Assembly (NCBI GenBank): GCA_012034615.1
Contig: JAAUPA010000010.1
Coordinates: 1-42,857, forward strand
DNA: 42,857 nt
Reading direction: 5' to 3'
From: Leptolyngbyaceae cyanobacterium CSU_1_4
GTDB taxonomy: Bacteria; Cyanobacteriota; Cyanobacteriia; Elainellales; Elainellaceae
This document shows, one piece after another, positions 7,387-16,011 of this stretch (positions within the stretch are counted from its first letter, which is position 1; the number at the start of each line of letters is the position of its first letter). The notes beneath the pieces are model-generated. The model was not told the DNA's origin, did no database searches, and worked only from the letters and a program-made list of their open reading frames with translations. A program made the position numbers and the translations under genes.

Positions 7387-8863
7387 AGGTGGCAAGATTA
7401 TGTTGAGTCGTTTCAATGAAGGTCATTGTGTTGGCATTGGGAATCAAGTCAAACGCTTGCTGCAATTGCCGCAAACTCAAAGTCTGAGCTGCCAATTGCA
7501 CCGCCAAATAGGTAGCAACTTCTGCTTCTTTATCCTGGGTCGCCGCGACATAAAGCGCTTCGACCATGATGCGGGCAGCCGTGTCAGATTCAATGAGCTG
7601 TTTCATTTGTTGCCATAATTGCTGCCACTGTTCATTGGGCAGCACGTCCGCTTGCCAATCACAATGTAAAAAGGCGCGGGGCTTGCGGCGAAAACTCTCC
7701 ACCAAATGGCGATAATTAATACTGCGTCCTCGGCGAATTTTCTCACTGCCGTGGATATGAACTCGAACCAGTGCCAAGACTTCAGTTCGACCGACAAAAC
7801 CGATGAGTCTGTCATGGTAAAGGTGAATCGTCAGGCGTTGTCCTATCAGGCGTGATGGGACGCTGTAAATAATGCTGCGGATGTTGATGGTACTGTAGCA
7901 ACTGACTTTGACACTGAGAACTTCGTAGTCAGGTGAGCGATAGCGAGGTAGCGCTTGCAGCAAGGCTTTTTCAACTTCAAACTTTTGAGTTCGTTTAGCA
8001 TTTTGTTTGGCGACCACCTGCTCAATTAGTGCTTGATACTCTGAGACTGATGCAAAATCTAGGCTGCCCCGGCGGAATAAAGCTTGGCAGAGTTTGCGCT
8101 TAAAGTGCCCATGAGGTGACTCCACGCTCCCATTTTCATGGGCTACACCTTTGTTATTGTGAGTCGGGCGAAGGCGATAATGACTACAAACTTCGCTATA
8201 CATCTGGGTCAGTTTGGGATTGCGTCCTCCGACATTGCGATAAGCGGCACTCAAACTATCAGTGCGATGGATTTGAGGCACGCCGCCGCAAGCTGCTAGG
8301 GCATTCTGCAATCCTTGAGACAACCCGACAAAGCTTTCACCACCCTGGATCACTTGAATGTATTGCCAGCCACTGTAGGCTAGACGATAGTGATAGAGCA
8401 GGTGTTGAAACAGTTGACCTTGAAGAGTGACGGTGACACCTTTGAGATGAGTAAAATCCGATAACCCCATCTCGCCAGGTTCATGGCGAATCTTGAACAT
8501 AACTTCTTTGGGTTTGCCTTGTGAGGCTTTCCATCGTTCGACGCGCCGTTGCATTGTGCGTAAAACCCCTTCATATTTACCGGGATAAGTCTCCTGTAAA
8601 TATTCAAATAAAGTCATCGGTTCGAGGCGTGGCTCACGTTGGAGCATGGGGTCTAGCTCACTGAGCCAGACCTGTTCTAATGGGTCAGCCCGGGTTAACC
8701 AGTCATGCGGTTGCCCTCTTTGGGGCTGGTGCGTCCCGGTATCGATACGGCTGCCCGTGCGAACGGAGATGCCTGCTGTAGCTGCTGCGGTCGCTTGCTT
8801 GGCTCCAGAATCTCGTTTATTCATGTAGAGTTGATACTGTTGAATATTAATTTGGACGGGCAC
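7133..8863 (-). CDS. istA: IstA-like DDE transposase, IS21 family
   Basis: IstA is the DDE transposase of IS21 elements. The N-terminus (QYQLYMNKRDSGAKQATAAA, then GISVRTGSRI) is the HTH DNA-binding part. The catalytic core shows DFTHLKGV (first D, near residue 135), IHRTDSLSAAYRN (second D) and HENGSVESPHGHFKRKL (E). A GTG at 8863 is the likely start. The frame stays open for about 250 bases beyond the istB start, giving a Pro/Gln-rich tail (PEPQRPPQTPPPQPDE) that IstA proteins do not normally have. The natural stop near 7380 may have been lost by mutation or frameshift. The catalytic residues are intact. Confidence 0.8.
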   Translation of the reverse strand: MPVQINIQQYQLYMNKRDSGAKQATAAATAGISVRTGSRIDTGTHQPQRGQPHDWLTRADPLEQVWLSELDPMLQREPRLEPMTLFEYLQETYPGKYEGVLRTMQRRVERWKASQGKPKEVMFKIRHEPGEMGLSDFTHLKGVTVTLQGQLFQHLLYHYRLAYSGWQYIQVIQGGESFVGLSQGLQNALAACGGVPQIHRTDSLSAAYRNVGGRNPKLTQMYSEVCSHYRLRPTHNNKGVAHENGSVESPHGHFKRKLCQALFRRGSLDFASVSEYQALIEQVVAKQNAKRTQKFEVEKALLQALPRYRSPDYEVLSVKVSCYSTINIRSIIYSVPSRLIGQRLTIHLYHDRLIGFVGRTEVLALVRVHIHGSEKIRRGRSINYRHLVESFRRKPRAFLHCDWQADVLPNEQWQQLWQQMKQLIESDTAARIMVEALYVAATQDKEAEVATYLAVQLAAQTLSLRQLQQAFDLIPNANTMTFIETTQHNLATYDQLLTSACEQPLPEPQRPPQTPPPQPDESPVATTRTASNSGALVLCAILAGIVRGGKPTARSSPPQPRVERGTTALWKVLFQL

Positions 8864-9055
8864 TAGGACTCTCTAATTGAAGTTAGGGGAACTCTCTAGT
8901 GTCCTTTCTTTTAGCATTGAGATGTACTACTCACAACAGTCGCTCTAGGCGATCTGACAAGCGATCTAGATCAAGGTTTCAATTCGGTAGAAGATCGCGT
9001 GCCAATGTAGTTGTCGTTAGTCATCTCACCATGCCTATCTAACTGTCGCGCGATA

Positions 9056-10114
9056 GCTGAGGTTTTTCACGAAACGAAAAGCGGAATGCCTCAAGGAGGA
9101 GTTATCTCTCCCCTCCTAGCAAACATTGCACTGGATGGAATGGAGGCACTCCTTAATACCCACCAGACAACTCGTGAATACACGGTCAAAACTGGACAAT
9201 GGGTAGGTAAGGTTACGAAAAAGAAGGTCAACACATATGGGTTAATCCGATATGCAGATGACTTTTTAATCACCGCCGAAACGAAAGAGGAAATTGAAGC
9301 AATTATTCCAGTAATAGGTGAATGGCTAAAGAGCCGTGGGCTTGCATTCAATGAAGAAAAAACCAAAATCCGACATCTATCGGCTGGAATTAACTTTTTT
9401 GGATGCAATGTCAAGCAGTATGGAAGTAAATGCCTAATCAAACCTCAAAAAGAAAAGGTAATAGCCAAAATTAAAGAAATTAAATTTTGGCTAAATACAC
9501 ACCCAGATATCAGCCCAGAGGCAGTTATAAGGGTAATAAATCCTATCTTGAGAGGATGGGCTAACTACTACAAACACGGAGCCAGCAAAGAAACGTTTGA
9601 GTACTTCGACGATAGGGTATGGCAACTGCTCATGACTTGGGCTACAAAACGTCACCCCAATAAAGGCAAGAGATGGGTAGTCCTCAGATACTTCGGTAGA
9701 CTGGGGAATGACCATGGGGTCTTCAAGGCTAATGCCCCAGACAGATAGGGTAAAAAGATAGTGAATTACCTATTCAAAATGAGGAACGTTGCTATCACTC
9801 GCCATGTCAAAGTTACAGGCACAGCCTCACCAGATGACCCAGGCTTAAACGAATACTGGACAAATAGAGCAACCAGGCAAGGAAAAGAATTCTTTGCCAA
9901 AGGAAGCAACCTATATCAGTTAGCCACGAGGCAAAACTGGAAATGTCCAGTATGTTGCGAACACCTATTTAACGAGGAACGCATCCATACCCATCATGTA
10001 AAGGCGGTGGCAACTGGCGGAACAGATAATATTGATAATCTCTCCCTGGTACATGAGGTCTGCCACAAAAATTTACATCTGATGAAATGCAAGCATGAGT
10101 GGCAAGAGGCTTGA
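9056..10114 (+). pseudogene. group II intron RT/maturase/HNH protein, 5'-truncated with internal stop
   Basis: The recognisable protein begins at about 9056 with AEVFHETKSGMPQGGVISPL, which is RT motif 4. It continues with LIRYADDFLI (the catalytic YADD), then the maturase X domain (INPILRGWANYYKHG) and an HNH endonuclease (WKCPVCCEHLF, IHTHHVKAVATGGTDNIDNL, CHKNLH). The first RT motifs are missing. A TAG at 9746-9748 interrupts the frame between maturase and HNH, where CAG (Gln) would be expected. Frame and homology continue on both sides, so it is a nonsense mutation and not a frameshift. The protein cannot be functional as it stands. Confidence 0.85.
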
Positions 10115-10188
10115 GCCGTATGATGGGAAACTGTCAAGTACGGTTCTTAGGGGAGGCGGGAACGGCGACGCGACGCTCCTTACCCGAC
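10113..10188 (+). ncRNA. group II intron domains V and VI with 3' splice site
   Basis: Domain V (10113-10146, 34 nt) has the lower helix GAGCCGTA/TACGGTTC with the AGC catalytic triad, an AG bulge, and the upper helix GATGG-GAAA-CTGTC with a GNRA-type tetraloop. Domain VI follows (about 10149-10182), with GGGGAG pairing to CTCCTT and a candidate branch-point A at 10182, seven bases before the 3' end CCCGAC (10183-10188). Everything catalytic in these two domains is intact, although the intron's 5' half is missing. Confidence 0.85.
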
Positions 10189-11046
10189 AAAACGACAGGA
10201 TGGTCACTCTCTGAGGATTGTCGGCAGATCACGTTTACCGATAAAAAGGGGATCGGTCGAGTCAAGATGCTGGGTACCCGTGACCTTGGTTTCTACTCTG
10301 CTGATCAAATCAAACGGGTGAGACTGATTAGACGTGCTGATGGGTATTTTGTTCAGTTCGCTGTCAAGGTGGACAGAACAGAAGTATTAGAGCCTAGCGG
10401 GTCAGTCGTTGGGCTAGATGTTGGGCTAGAGTCCTTTTACACTGACTCAAATGGTGAAAAGGTGCCTAACCCTCGTTTCTATCGCAAAGGTCAGCAAGCC
10501 TTGAGACAGAAGCAAAGACGGGTATCTAGAAAAGTCAAAGGGTCTAAAAATAGAGCTAAAGCCAGAGTCAGACTGGCAAAGAAGCACCTCCAGATAAGTA
10601 GACAACGTAAAGACCATGCAATCAAGCTTGCACGGTGCGTCATCTCATCTAACGATGTAGTCGTCTATGAAAACTTGAGAGTGCGGAACATGGTCAAGAA
10701 CCATTGTCTAGCAAAGTCAATTAACGATGCTGGATGGTATCAGTTCAGGATATGGCTAGAGTATTTTGGGAAGGTATTTGGGCGTTTGACGTTAGCGGTT
10801 GAACCTGCTTACACGTCTCAAGAATGTTCTAGCTGTGGTGTCATCGTCAAAAAATCTCTATCTACTAGAACCCATGTTTGCGAATGTGGATGCGAGTTGG
10901 ATAGAGATGAGAATGCTGCTATCAATATTTTGATGAAAGGAATCGGTATGAGGGGGCACCTCAAAACCGCTACACGAGATGTAGAAAACGCTTGGGGAGA
11001 ATTGACCTCTACTCTGCTTGGGGAAACCTTGGCAGAAGCAAGTTAG
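10189..11046 (+). pseudogene. tnpB: TnpB (RNA-guided nuclease of IS200/IS605/IS607-type elements), 3' exon
   Basis: About 285 residues match the C-terminal part of TnpB. The RuvC-like residues are all visible: VGLDVGLESFYTD (first D), VVVYENLRVRNMV (E) and LDRDENAAINI (final D). The zinc-ribbon cysteines are in CSSCG and CECGC. The N-terminal beta-barrel/HTH region is absent because the intron sits at this point. The exon starts KTTGWSLSEDCRQITF exactly at the intron boundary. A GTG at 10099 inside the intron keeps the frame open but is not a real start. The guide RNA of such elements normally overlaps the end of tnpB and the right end (here about 10950-11092). Confidence 0.8.
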
Positions 11047-11062
11047 CTCGATGAACCAAGAA

Positions 11063-11085
11063 TCCCGCTGGCTTCAGCCGTGGGA
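11063..11085 (+). other. right-end hairpin of the TnpB element
   Basis: The segment starting TCCCGCTGGCTTCAGCC folds as an imperfect hairpin (TCCC with GGGA, GGCT with AGCC), followed by GTGTCAA. This is the form of right end seen in many cyanobacterial IS200/IS605-type elements. The element probably ends at about 11092, directly against the pnt terminator. Confidence 0.6.
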
Positions 11086-11090
11086 GTGTC

Positions 11091-11123
11091 AAAAAAGAAA
11101 AGAGGCAGAGAATTCTCTACCTC
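11091..11123 (-). terminator. intrinsic terminator of the pnt operon
   Basis: Read on the minus strand, GAGGTAGAG-AATT-CTCTGCCTC forms a 9-bp stem with one G-T pair, followed immediately by TTTTCTTTTTT. It lies 34 bp past the pntB stop and is a textbook rho-independent terminator. Confidence 0.85.
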
Positions 11124-11156
11124 CATCTACAAAGGAAGGATTCGTCCCCTATAGAT

Positions 11157-12562
11157 CTACAATTCCTTTACTGAAGCCACAAGCTGCGTAATTGCATCTT
11201 TAGCGCCACCAAACAGCATCATTGTTTTGCTCTTATAAAACAAGTCGTTCTCTACTCCTGAGAATCCTGCACTCATTCCTCGTTTAATCACAATGGTGTG
11301 TTGTGCTTTGTCCACTTCCAGAATCGGCATCCCGTAAATGGGGCTGCTAACATTGGTCTTCGCCGCTGGGTTTACCACGTCATTAGCACCAATCACCAAC
11401 GCGACATCTGTTCGTTCAAACTCTGGGTTAATGTCGTCCATGTCATAGAGTTGCGTGTAAGGCACATTTGCTTCTGCTAGCAATACATTCATGTGTCCCG
11501 GCATCCGTCCGGCAACCGGATGAATCGCGTATTTTACCTCTACGCCCAAGCGTTCCAACTGGTCTGCAAGCTCCCGGACGGCGTGTTGAGCCTGAGCAAC
11601 TGCCATCCCGTAACCAGGAATGATCACCACCGATCGCGCATAGCCCAACATCATTGCGCCTTGTTCTGCGTCAATCGATCGCACCGTACGATCATCAGAG
11701 CTGGCGATCGCCCCATCACTGCTTGCCGTTTTACTAGAGCCAAACGCACTAAATAACACATTCACCAATGTCCGGTTCATCGCCCGACACATCAGCTCAG
11801 TCAAAATAATGCCCGAAGCTCCTACCAATGCCCCAGCGATAATCAAAATGTTGTTCATCAACACAAACCCGGCAGCACTGGCAGCAACTCCCGAAAAAGA
11901 GTTCAACAAAGAAATTACAACGGGTGTATCTGCACCTCCAATGGGCAGCACAAACAAGATTCCCAAAACTAGCGACAGCCCAGTCAGAACTAGAAAGATC
12001 ATCGGGTTGTGGGGATCAGCAATTAACAATCCGCTGCCCACTAAAAAAGAAATGACGATCGCCAAATTAATCGGCTGCTGAAACGGAAAAGTAATGGGTG
12101 CTCCAGGCACTAACTCTTGTAGCTTTGCAAACGCCAGCAAGCTCCCTGTGAACGTCACGCCGCCCACCAAAATACTCAATACGATCGTCACCGTTTCATC
12201 AATCGGAACGATATCGACCGTATGAATGACACGCCAAAATTCACCGACTGCAACCAGGGCAGAAGCCGCGCCGCCAAAGCCATTCAGCAAACCCACCATT
12301 GGGGCATAGAGGTCATTTGCACTTTGTACGCCATAATTGCGCCGATCGCCGAGCCAATGGCAATGCCCACCGCAATCATTTCGTAATTCAGCACCTTTTG
12401 ATCTAAAAGCGTTGCTACGACCGCAATCAACATCCCGATCGCCCCAATCAAGTTGCCTTGGCGCGCTGTTGCAGGCGACCCTAATTGTTTCAACCCCACA
12501 ATAAATAATGCTGAGGCAACCAGATAACTGAGTTGAATGCTGGTAGGAAGAAAATCGATCAT
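11157..12562 (-). CDS. pntB: NAD(P) transhydrogenase subunit beta (PntB), with frameshift
   Basis: PntB is the membrane and NADP(H)-binding subunit of the proton-translocating transhydrogenase. The N-terminal 88 residues (from ATG 12562, LSYLVASALFIVGLKQLGSP with several membrane helices) are in one frame and the remaining 380 in the next. Both are highly conserved. Adding one A in the run at 12297-12300 restores TSMPQMVGLLNGFGGAAS, giving about 468 residues, the normal length. The C-terminal NADP-binding domain has IIPGYGMAVAQAQHAV, HPVAGRMPGHMNVLLAEA and VIGANDVVNPAA. The start overlaps the pntA2 stop (ATGA). The break is either a sequencing error or a very recent mutation, because the rest of the gene shows no decay. 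Confidence 0.9.
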
Positions 12563-12852
12563 GCTTTTACGTCCTTCTTTTTAAACATTTGCAGCATCCG
12601 ATCGGTGACCAAAAAGCCACCGACCACATTAATCGTTGCCAAAATTACACCCAGCAAACCCAAAATTACCGTCAGATTCCAGTCGCGCTCACCCGCCACC
12701 AAAAGCGCCCCCACAACTGCAATTCCAGAAATTGCATTAGAACCCGACATCAGTGGTGTGTGCAGGGTCGGCGGAATTTTATTAATCACCTCAAAGCCAA
12801 CAAACGAAGCTAATGTAAACACCACCAATCCAGCAATAATTCCATCTACCAT
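12559..12852 (-). CDS. pntA2: NAD(P) transhydrogenase subunit alpha 2 (PntA2)
   Basis: This 97-residue membrane subunit corresponds to the C-terminal membrane part of E. coli PntA, which is a separate gene in cyanobacteria. It has three hydrophobic helices: IIAGLVVFTLASFVGFEVI, ISGIAVVGALLVAG and LGLLGVILATINVVGGFLV. The conserved segment PPTLHTPLMSGSNAISGI lies between the first two. It sits between pntA1 (7 bp gap) and pntB (4-bp ATGA overlap) in one operon. Confidence 0.9.
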   Translation of the reverse strand: MVDGIIAGLVVFTLASFVGFEVINKIPPTLHTPLMSGSNAISGIAVVGALLVAGERDWNLTVILGLLGVILATINVVGGFLVTDRMLQMFKKKDVKA

Positions 12853-12859
12853 AATGTTC

Positions 12860-14020
12860 TTAGCCTTTGGCTCCTACTGTTTCGCCCAACAAATCCTTAA
12901 CGCGCTGATTCTTAACCTCTCCCCCGTGGGTGACACAAGCACTCGATACGATGTCATCGTCAAAGTTCAGCGTCAATACGCCATCTTTAACCAAAAACTG
13001 CACCAAAGTCAGAATGTTCTTGGCATACATTTGGCTGGCATGGAACGGCACCGTAGAAGGAAGATTTGCCTCTCCAATCAACGTCACGCCGCCTTTAACA
13101 ACTGTTTTGCCTGCTTCACTGCCCTCGCAGTTGCCGCCCTGATCGGCAGCAAGATCGACGATTACAGAACCGGGTTTCATGTTGGCAATCATGTCAGCGG
13201 TGACCAGACGCGGAGCTTGCCGACCCGGAACTTGAGCCGTCGTAATCACCACATCAGACATTTTGACGTGCTCAGCGATCGCTGCCTGGGTTCGTTGCTT
13301 GACCGCCTCAGAAACTTCCTTGGCATAGCCCCCAGCCGCGACAGTCTCTTCCTCAAGCTTCACTTCGACAAACTTCGCCCCTAAGCTCTGCACCTCTTCT
13401 TTTACCGCAGGGCGAATATCGAAGGCTTCTACCACCGCGCCCAAACGTCGAGCTGTGGCGATCGCCTGTAGCCCCGCTACACCCGCGCCAATCACCAACA
13501 CCTTGGCAGGGGCGATCGTTCCGGCTGCTGTCGTCAACATCGGGAAAAACTTAGGTAAAGCCGCTGCTGCCAAAAGCACTGCCTTATATCCCGCCACACC
13601 CGCCTGAGAAGACAGCGCATCCATGCTCTGGGCGCGACTGGTGCGGGGAATTAGTTCTAACCCAAAGGCAGTAATTTTCCGTTCGGCAAGCTGCTGGATC
13701 AACGCCGGAGAACCCAAAGGATTGAGAAACCCAATCAATGTTGCGCCTTCCTTCAGCAAATCTGCCTCGTGCCGTCCATCTTCCCGCTCTTGCGGCGGGT
13801 TCACTTTAAGCACCAAATCGGCGTGCCAAAGCTGCTCAGTATCCGTCACAATCTTCGCCCCTGCTGCTTCATAGGCTGCATCCGAAAAGAAAGATTGCTC
13901 TCCTGCACCTGCTTCAACCCACACTTCCATCCCTTGCTTAACCATTCGACCGACGATCTCAGGAACAACCGCGACGCGGCGCTCCCCGATTTCAATTTCT
14001 TTAACAATGCTGACCTTCAT
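12860..14020 (-). CDS. pntA1: NAD(P) transhydrogenase subunit alpha 1 (PntA1)
   Basis: This 386-residue soluble NAD(H)-binding subunit carries out hydride transfer from NADH to NADP+ together with PntB. The N-terminal alanine dehydrogenase/PNT domain starts MKVSIVKEIEIGERRVAVVP. The Rossmann fold has VLVIGAGVAGLQAIATARRLG and VEAFDIRPAVKEEVQSLG, and the mobile-loop region is near DVVITTAQVPGRQAPRLV. The start is ATG 14020 with GAGGAG six bases upstream. It is the first gene of pntA1-pntA2-pntB. A terminator-like hairpin lies in its leader, 27 bp before the start codon. Confidence 0.93.
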   Translation of the reverse strand: MKVSIVKEIEIGERRVAVVPEIVGRMVKQGMEVWVEAGAGEQSFFSDAAYEAAGAKIVTDTEQLWHADLVLKVNPPQEREDGRHEADLLKEGATLIGFLNPLGSPALIQQLAERKITAFGLELIPRTSRAQSMDALSSQAGVAGYKAVLLAAAALPKFFPMLTTAAGTIAPAKVLVIGAGVAGLQAIATARRLGAVVEAFDIRPAVKEEVQSLGAKFVEVKLEEETVAAGGYAKEVSEAVKQRTQAAIAEHVKMSDVVITTAQVPGRQAPRLVTADMIANMKPGSVIVDLAADQGGNCEGSEAGKTVVKGGVTLIGEANLPSTVPFHASQMYAKNILTLVQFLVKDGVLTLNFDDDIVSSACVTHGGEVKNQRVKDLLGETVGAKG

Positions 14021-14047
14021 TGATTCTCCTCAGTATGCAGTTGAGTC

Positions 14048-14072
14048 AAAAAAAATCTGGGTTGTTACCCAG
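14048..14072 (-). promoter_or_regulatory. terminator-like hairpin in the pntA1 leader, candidate attenuator
   Basis: On the minus strand CTGGGT-AACA-ACCCAG forms a perfect 6-bp stem with a 4-base loop, followed by A and eight T. It ends 27 bp upstream of the pntA1 start. No minus-strand gene lies upstream that would need a terminator here, since the neighbour at 14412 points away. It therefore belongs either to the pnt leader or to a short non-coding transcript. A HIP1 octamer (AGCGATCGCT) directly abuts the stem. An attenuation role is inference. Confidence 0.5.
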
Positions 14073-14411
14073 CGATCGCTTAAACCTCACAAACTTGCTG
14101 CTGTGACCTGTGACCTGTTGTTCTGGTGGCTTTCATTAAGTCAGACGAAATTTCGCCCACTATCCTCTGCATCCTATGCGTTCTATTGAGTAACTCTAGC
14201 GTTCTTTAACCTTGTCTTATGATTTAACATTATGAGTCAGGTCAAAAGAATTAGTTAAGTTTATTAAAGATGAAGTTTCTTGAAGTAGCGATCGTGGCAT
14301 GACTGAAAGGGCGATCGCGGATCTATCTTGACCATCTCTTGATTTTTATACTGCTATCCTGAAGCAAAATAAAACATAAGGCAGAATAAAGGTATGCAGG
14401 GAGATAGAGCA
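14073..14411. other. divergent promoter region between pntA1 and the DUF2301 gene
   Basis: This stretch holds no protein-like frame. It contains HIP1-type octamers near 14073 and 14311 and AT-rich DNA around 14205-14290 and 14340-14385 that could contain the promoters of the two divergent transcription units. I could not pick out a convincing -35/-10 pair. Confidence 0.4.
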
Positions 14412-15062
14412 ATGGACACACAACAACCCATTATTTACCAAGGACAGTTTGGTGAATTCACGATTGATCAGGGCGATCGCCAGGGCGTAATGATCTACCG
14501 GGCGGGCTTAATGATCGCCGCGCTCAGTTTTGCTATTGGCAGCACGATAGTTCTCTGGCAGGGCAACGATCCCGCTATGATTCAGGCACTTAGTCCGCTT
14601 TACACGCTCTTTTGCATTGGGCTTGGTGTTAGCCTCCTGTCGATTCATATTTATATGGTTGTGCTGCATCGGGCACTGCAAGCGTTTTGGATTGTGGGCG
14701 CGATCGCTGCTGCGGTTGTAGCGCATTTTTACGCTGAACCTTTTGCTTTATCCGTGTATCAACACCCCATAACCATCTTGGGTATTGGTTTTACGTTTGC
14801 TGCCTTAACAGGATTATTCTTTAAAGAAGCCGCTTGTTTTAATCGCCTTGAGACAAAAGTTCTAACGCCGTTAGTGCCGCTACTGCTGCTGGGACATTTA
14901 CTAGGTTTTTTACCTATGATGGGAGAGAAAATACTTTTAGCACTGTGGGCAGTCCTGTTTACAGTTTTTGCATTACGCAAGGCTTTTCAAGCTATTCCTC
15001 CCGATATCGGCGATAAAAGTGTCTTCGCTTATTTGAAGAATCAACGCTTGGAAAATGCTTGA
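14412..15062 (+). CDS. DUF2301 family integral membrane protein
   Basis: This protein of 216 residues has about six to seven hydrophobic helices, including IYRAGLMIAALSFAIGSTIV, LYTLFCIGLGVSLLSIHIYM, AFWIVGAIAAAVVAHFYAEP and PLVPLLLLGHLLGFLPMMG. The motif FFKEAACFNRLETKVLTPL is typical of the cyanobacterial/plastid DUF2301 family, whose function is unknown. I prefer the ATG at 14412 (MDTQQPIIYQGQFGEF) because GGGAG lies nine bases upstream. The in-frame ATG at 14394 has AAAGG too close to it. It is probably monocistronic. Confidence 0.7.
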   Translation: MDTQQPIIYQGQFGEFTIDQGDRQGVMIYRAGLMIAALSFAIGSTIVLWQGNDPAMIQALSPLYTLFCIGLGVSLLSIHIYMVVLHRALQAFWIVGAIAAAVVAHFYAEPFALSVYQHPITILGIGFTFAALTGLFFKEAACFNRLETKVLTPLVPLLLLGHLLGFLPMMGEKILLALWAVLFTVFALRKAFQAIPPDIGDKSVFAYLKNQRLENA

Positions 15063-15136
15063 ATATACGAGAACAAGTGCTCTAAGCATCACAAGCTTCT
15101 AGTACGATGGGTCTACTCTGTTTCTAGATCTGCCTC

Positions 15137-16005
15137 ATGCGGCGTGATTCAATTTTTTACAAAATTTTTCAGCAATTTCCAGCAATCCTGTTTGAAATAG
15201 TAGAAATTCCTCCTGAAAATGCCGCCCAGTATCGCTTTGATTCTGTTGCCGTTAAAGAACCCTCCTTCACTATTGATGGTGTTTTCTTACCACCCGAAAG
15301 CAGCACAGGCGTTGTTTACTTTTGCGAAGTTCAGTTTCAGCGAGATGAATTACTTTATGAACGGCTATTTGGTGAATCGTTTCTATATTTTTATCGCAAC
15401 CGCAATCGCTTTAGTGATTGGCAAGCGGTCGTTATTTATCCATCTCGTTCAAAAGAACAAAGCCAGTTTTATCCTTATGAAGATTTAATACAAGGACATC
15501 GGGTACATCGCGTTTATCTGAATGAACTAGGCGCGATCGGCGATCTGCCCTTGGGGTTATCAGTCATGGGTTGAGCACATTAAGTCAGAAGAAAGCTCCT
15601 GAAGCCGCCAAGCAAATGCTAAAGCGATCGAAACAGGAAACTGCATCTCAGGAAGAGTTTCGCGCCATAATAGGGATCATTACAACGGTTATTGCCTATA
15701 AGTTTAGTAAGTTATCAAGGGCGGAGGTAGAAAAAATGCTGGAAATTACAGGACTTCAGGAAACGCGATTTTACCAAGAAGCAAAGCAAGAAGGTCGCCA
15801 AGAAGGTCGCCAAGAAGGCAGGATAGAAGAACGTCAGTCCTTGATTTTGGATCAATTGACTGGGTTGCTAGGAGAATTACCGGGATCAATTCAAGAGAAA
15901 ATCACCGCTTTATCGAGCGATCGCCTTAAGTCCTTAGGTCTAGCGTTACTAAAGTTTAATCAACTGACAGATTTAGAGGAATGGCTTAAAAATCAGCCAG
16001 AATAG
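15137..16005 (+). CDS. DUF2887 (Rpn/PDDEXK-like) family protein, frameshifted
   Basis: Two adjacent frames together make one DUF2887 protein of about 289 residues. The N-terminal half begins MRRDSIFYKIFQQFPAILFE and contains the PD-(D/E)XK-like core: FDSVAVKEPSFTIDGVFLPP followed by VVYFCEVQFQRDELLYERLF. The second half carries the helical tail, with a QEGRQEGRQEGRIEER repeat from near-identical codons at about 15785-15825. Restoring one G in the GGG run at 15568-15570 gives LSVMGLSTLSQKKAPEAAKQ and joins them. The family is related to recombination-promoting/transposase-like nucleases and is abundant in cyanobacteria. The biological role is not established. Confidence 0.7.
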
Positions 16006-16011
16006 GCATTT

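Larger units (their letters stand above)
6604..8863 (-). mobile_element. IS21-family insertion sequence (istA-istB)
   Basis: An istA and an istB gene lie together on the minus strand, the standard gene content of an IS21 element. The element's outer ends are not clear to me. On the istA side the repeated motif TAGAGAGT occurs twice between 8870 and 8905, consistent with the multiple IstA-binding repeats of this family, and CACAACA at about 8933-8939 could be the terminus. On the istB side no matching end is obvious (a weak candidate TGTTGT lies at 6464). Confidence 0.8.
9056..11092 (+). mobile_element. nested element: tnpB (IS200/IS605-type) interrupted by a group II intron
   Basis: From 9056 to 10188 lies the 3' part of a bacterial group II intron: the reverse transcriptase/maturase/HNH reading frame, then domains V and VI. 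Directly after the inferred intron 3' end, at 10189, the sequence continues in frame as the C-terminal two thirds of a TnpB protein. It ends with a typical IS605-type right end whose hairpin lies at 11063-11085. The upstream tnpB exon and the intron 5' half are absent, so a deletion or recombination near 9050 removed them. Confidence 0.75.

Noticed and set aside
10099-10188. TnpB starting at the GTG at 10099
   Set aside because: This start lies in the intron's HNH reading frame and domain V. The TnpB homology begins only after the intron end at 10188.
15780-15830. QEGR repeat as a separate feature
   Set aside because: Short Gln-Glu-Gly-Arg repeats are a normal part of the helical tail of DUF2887-type proteins.
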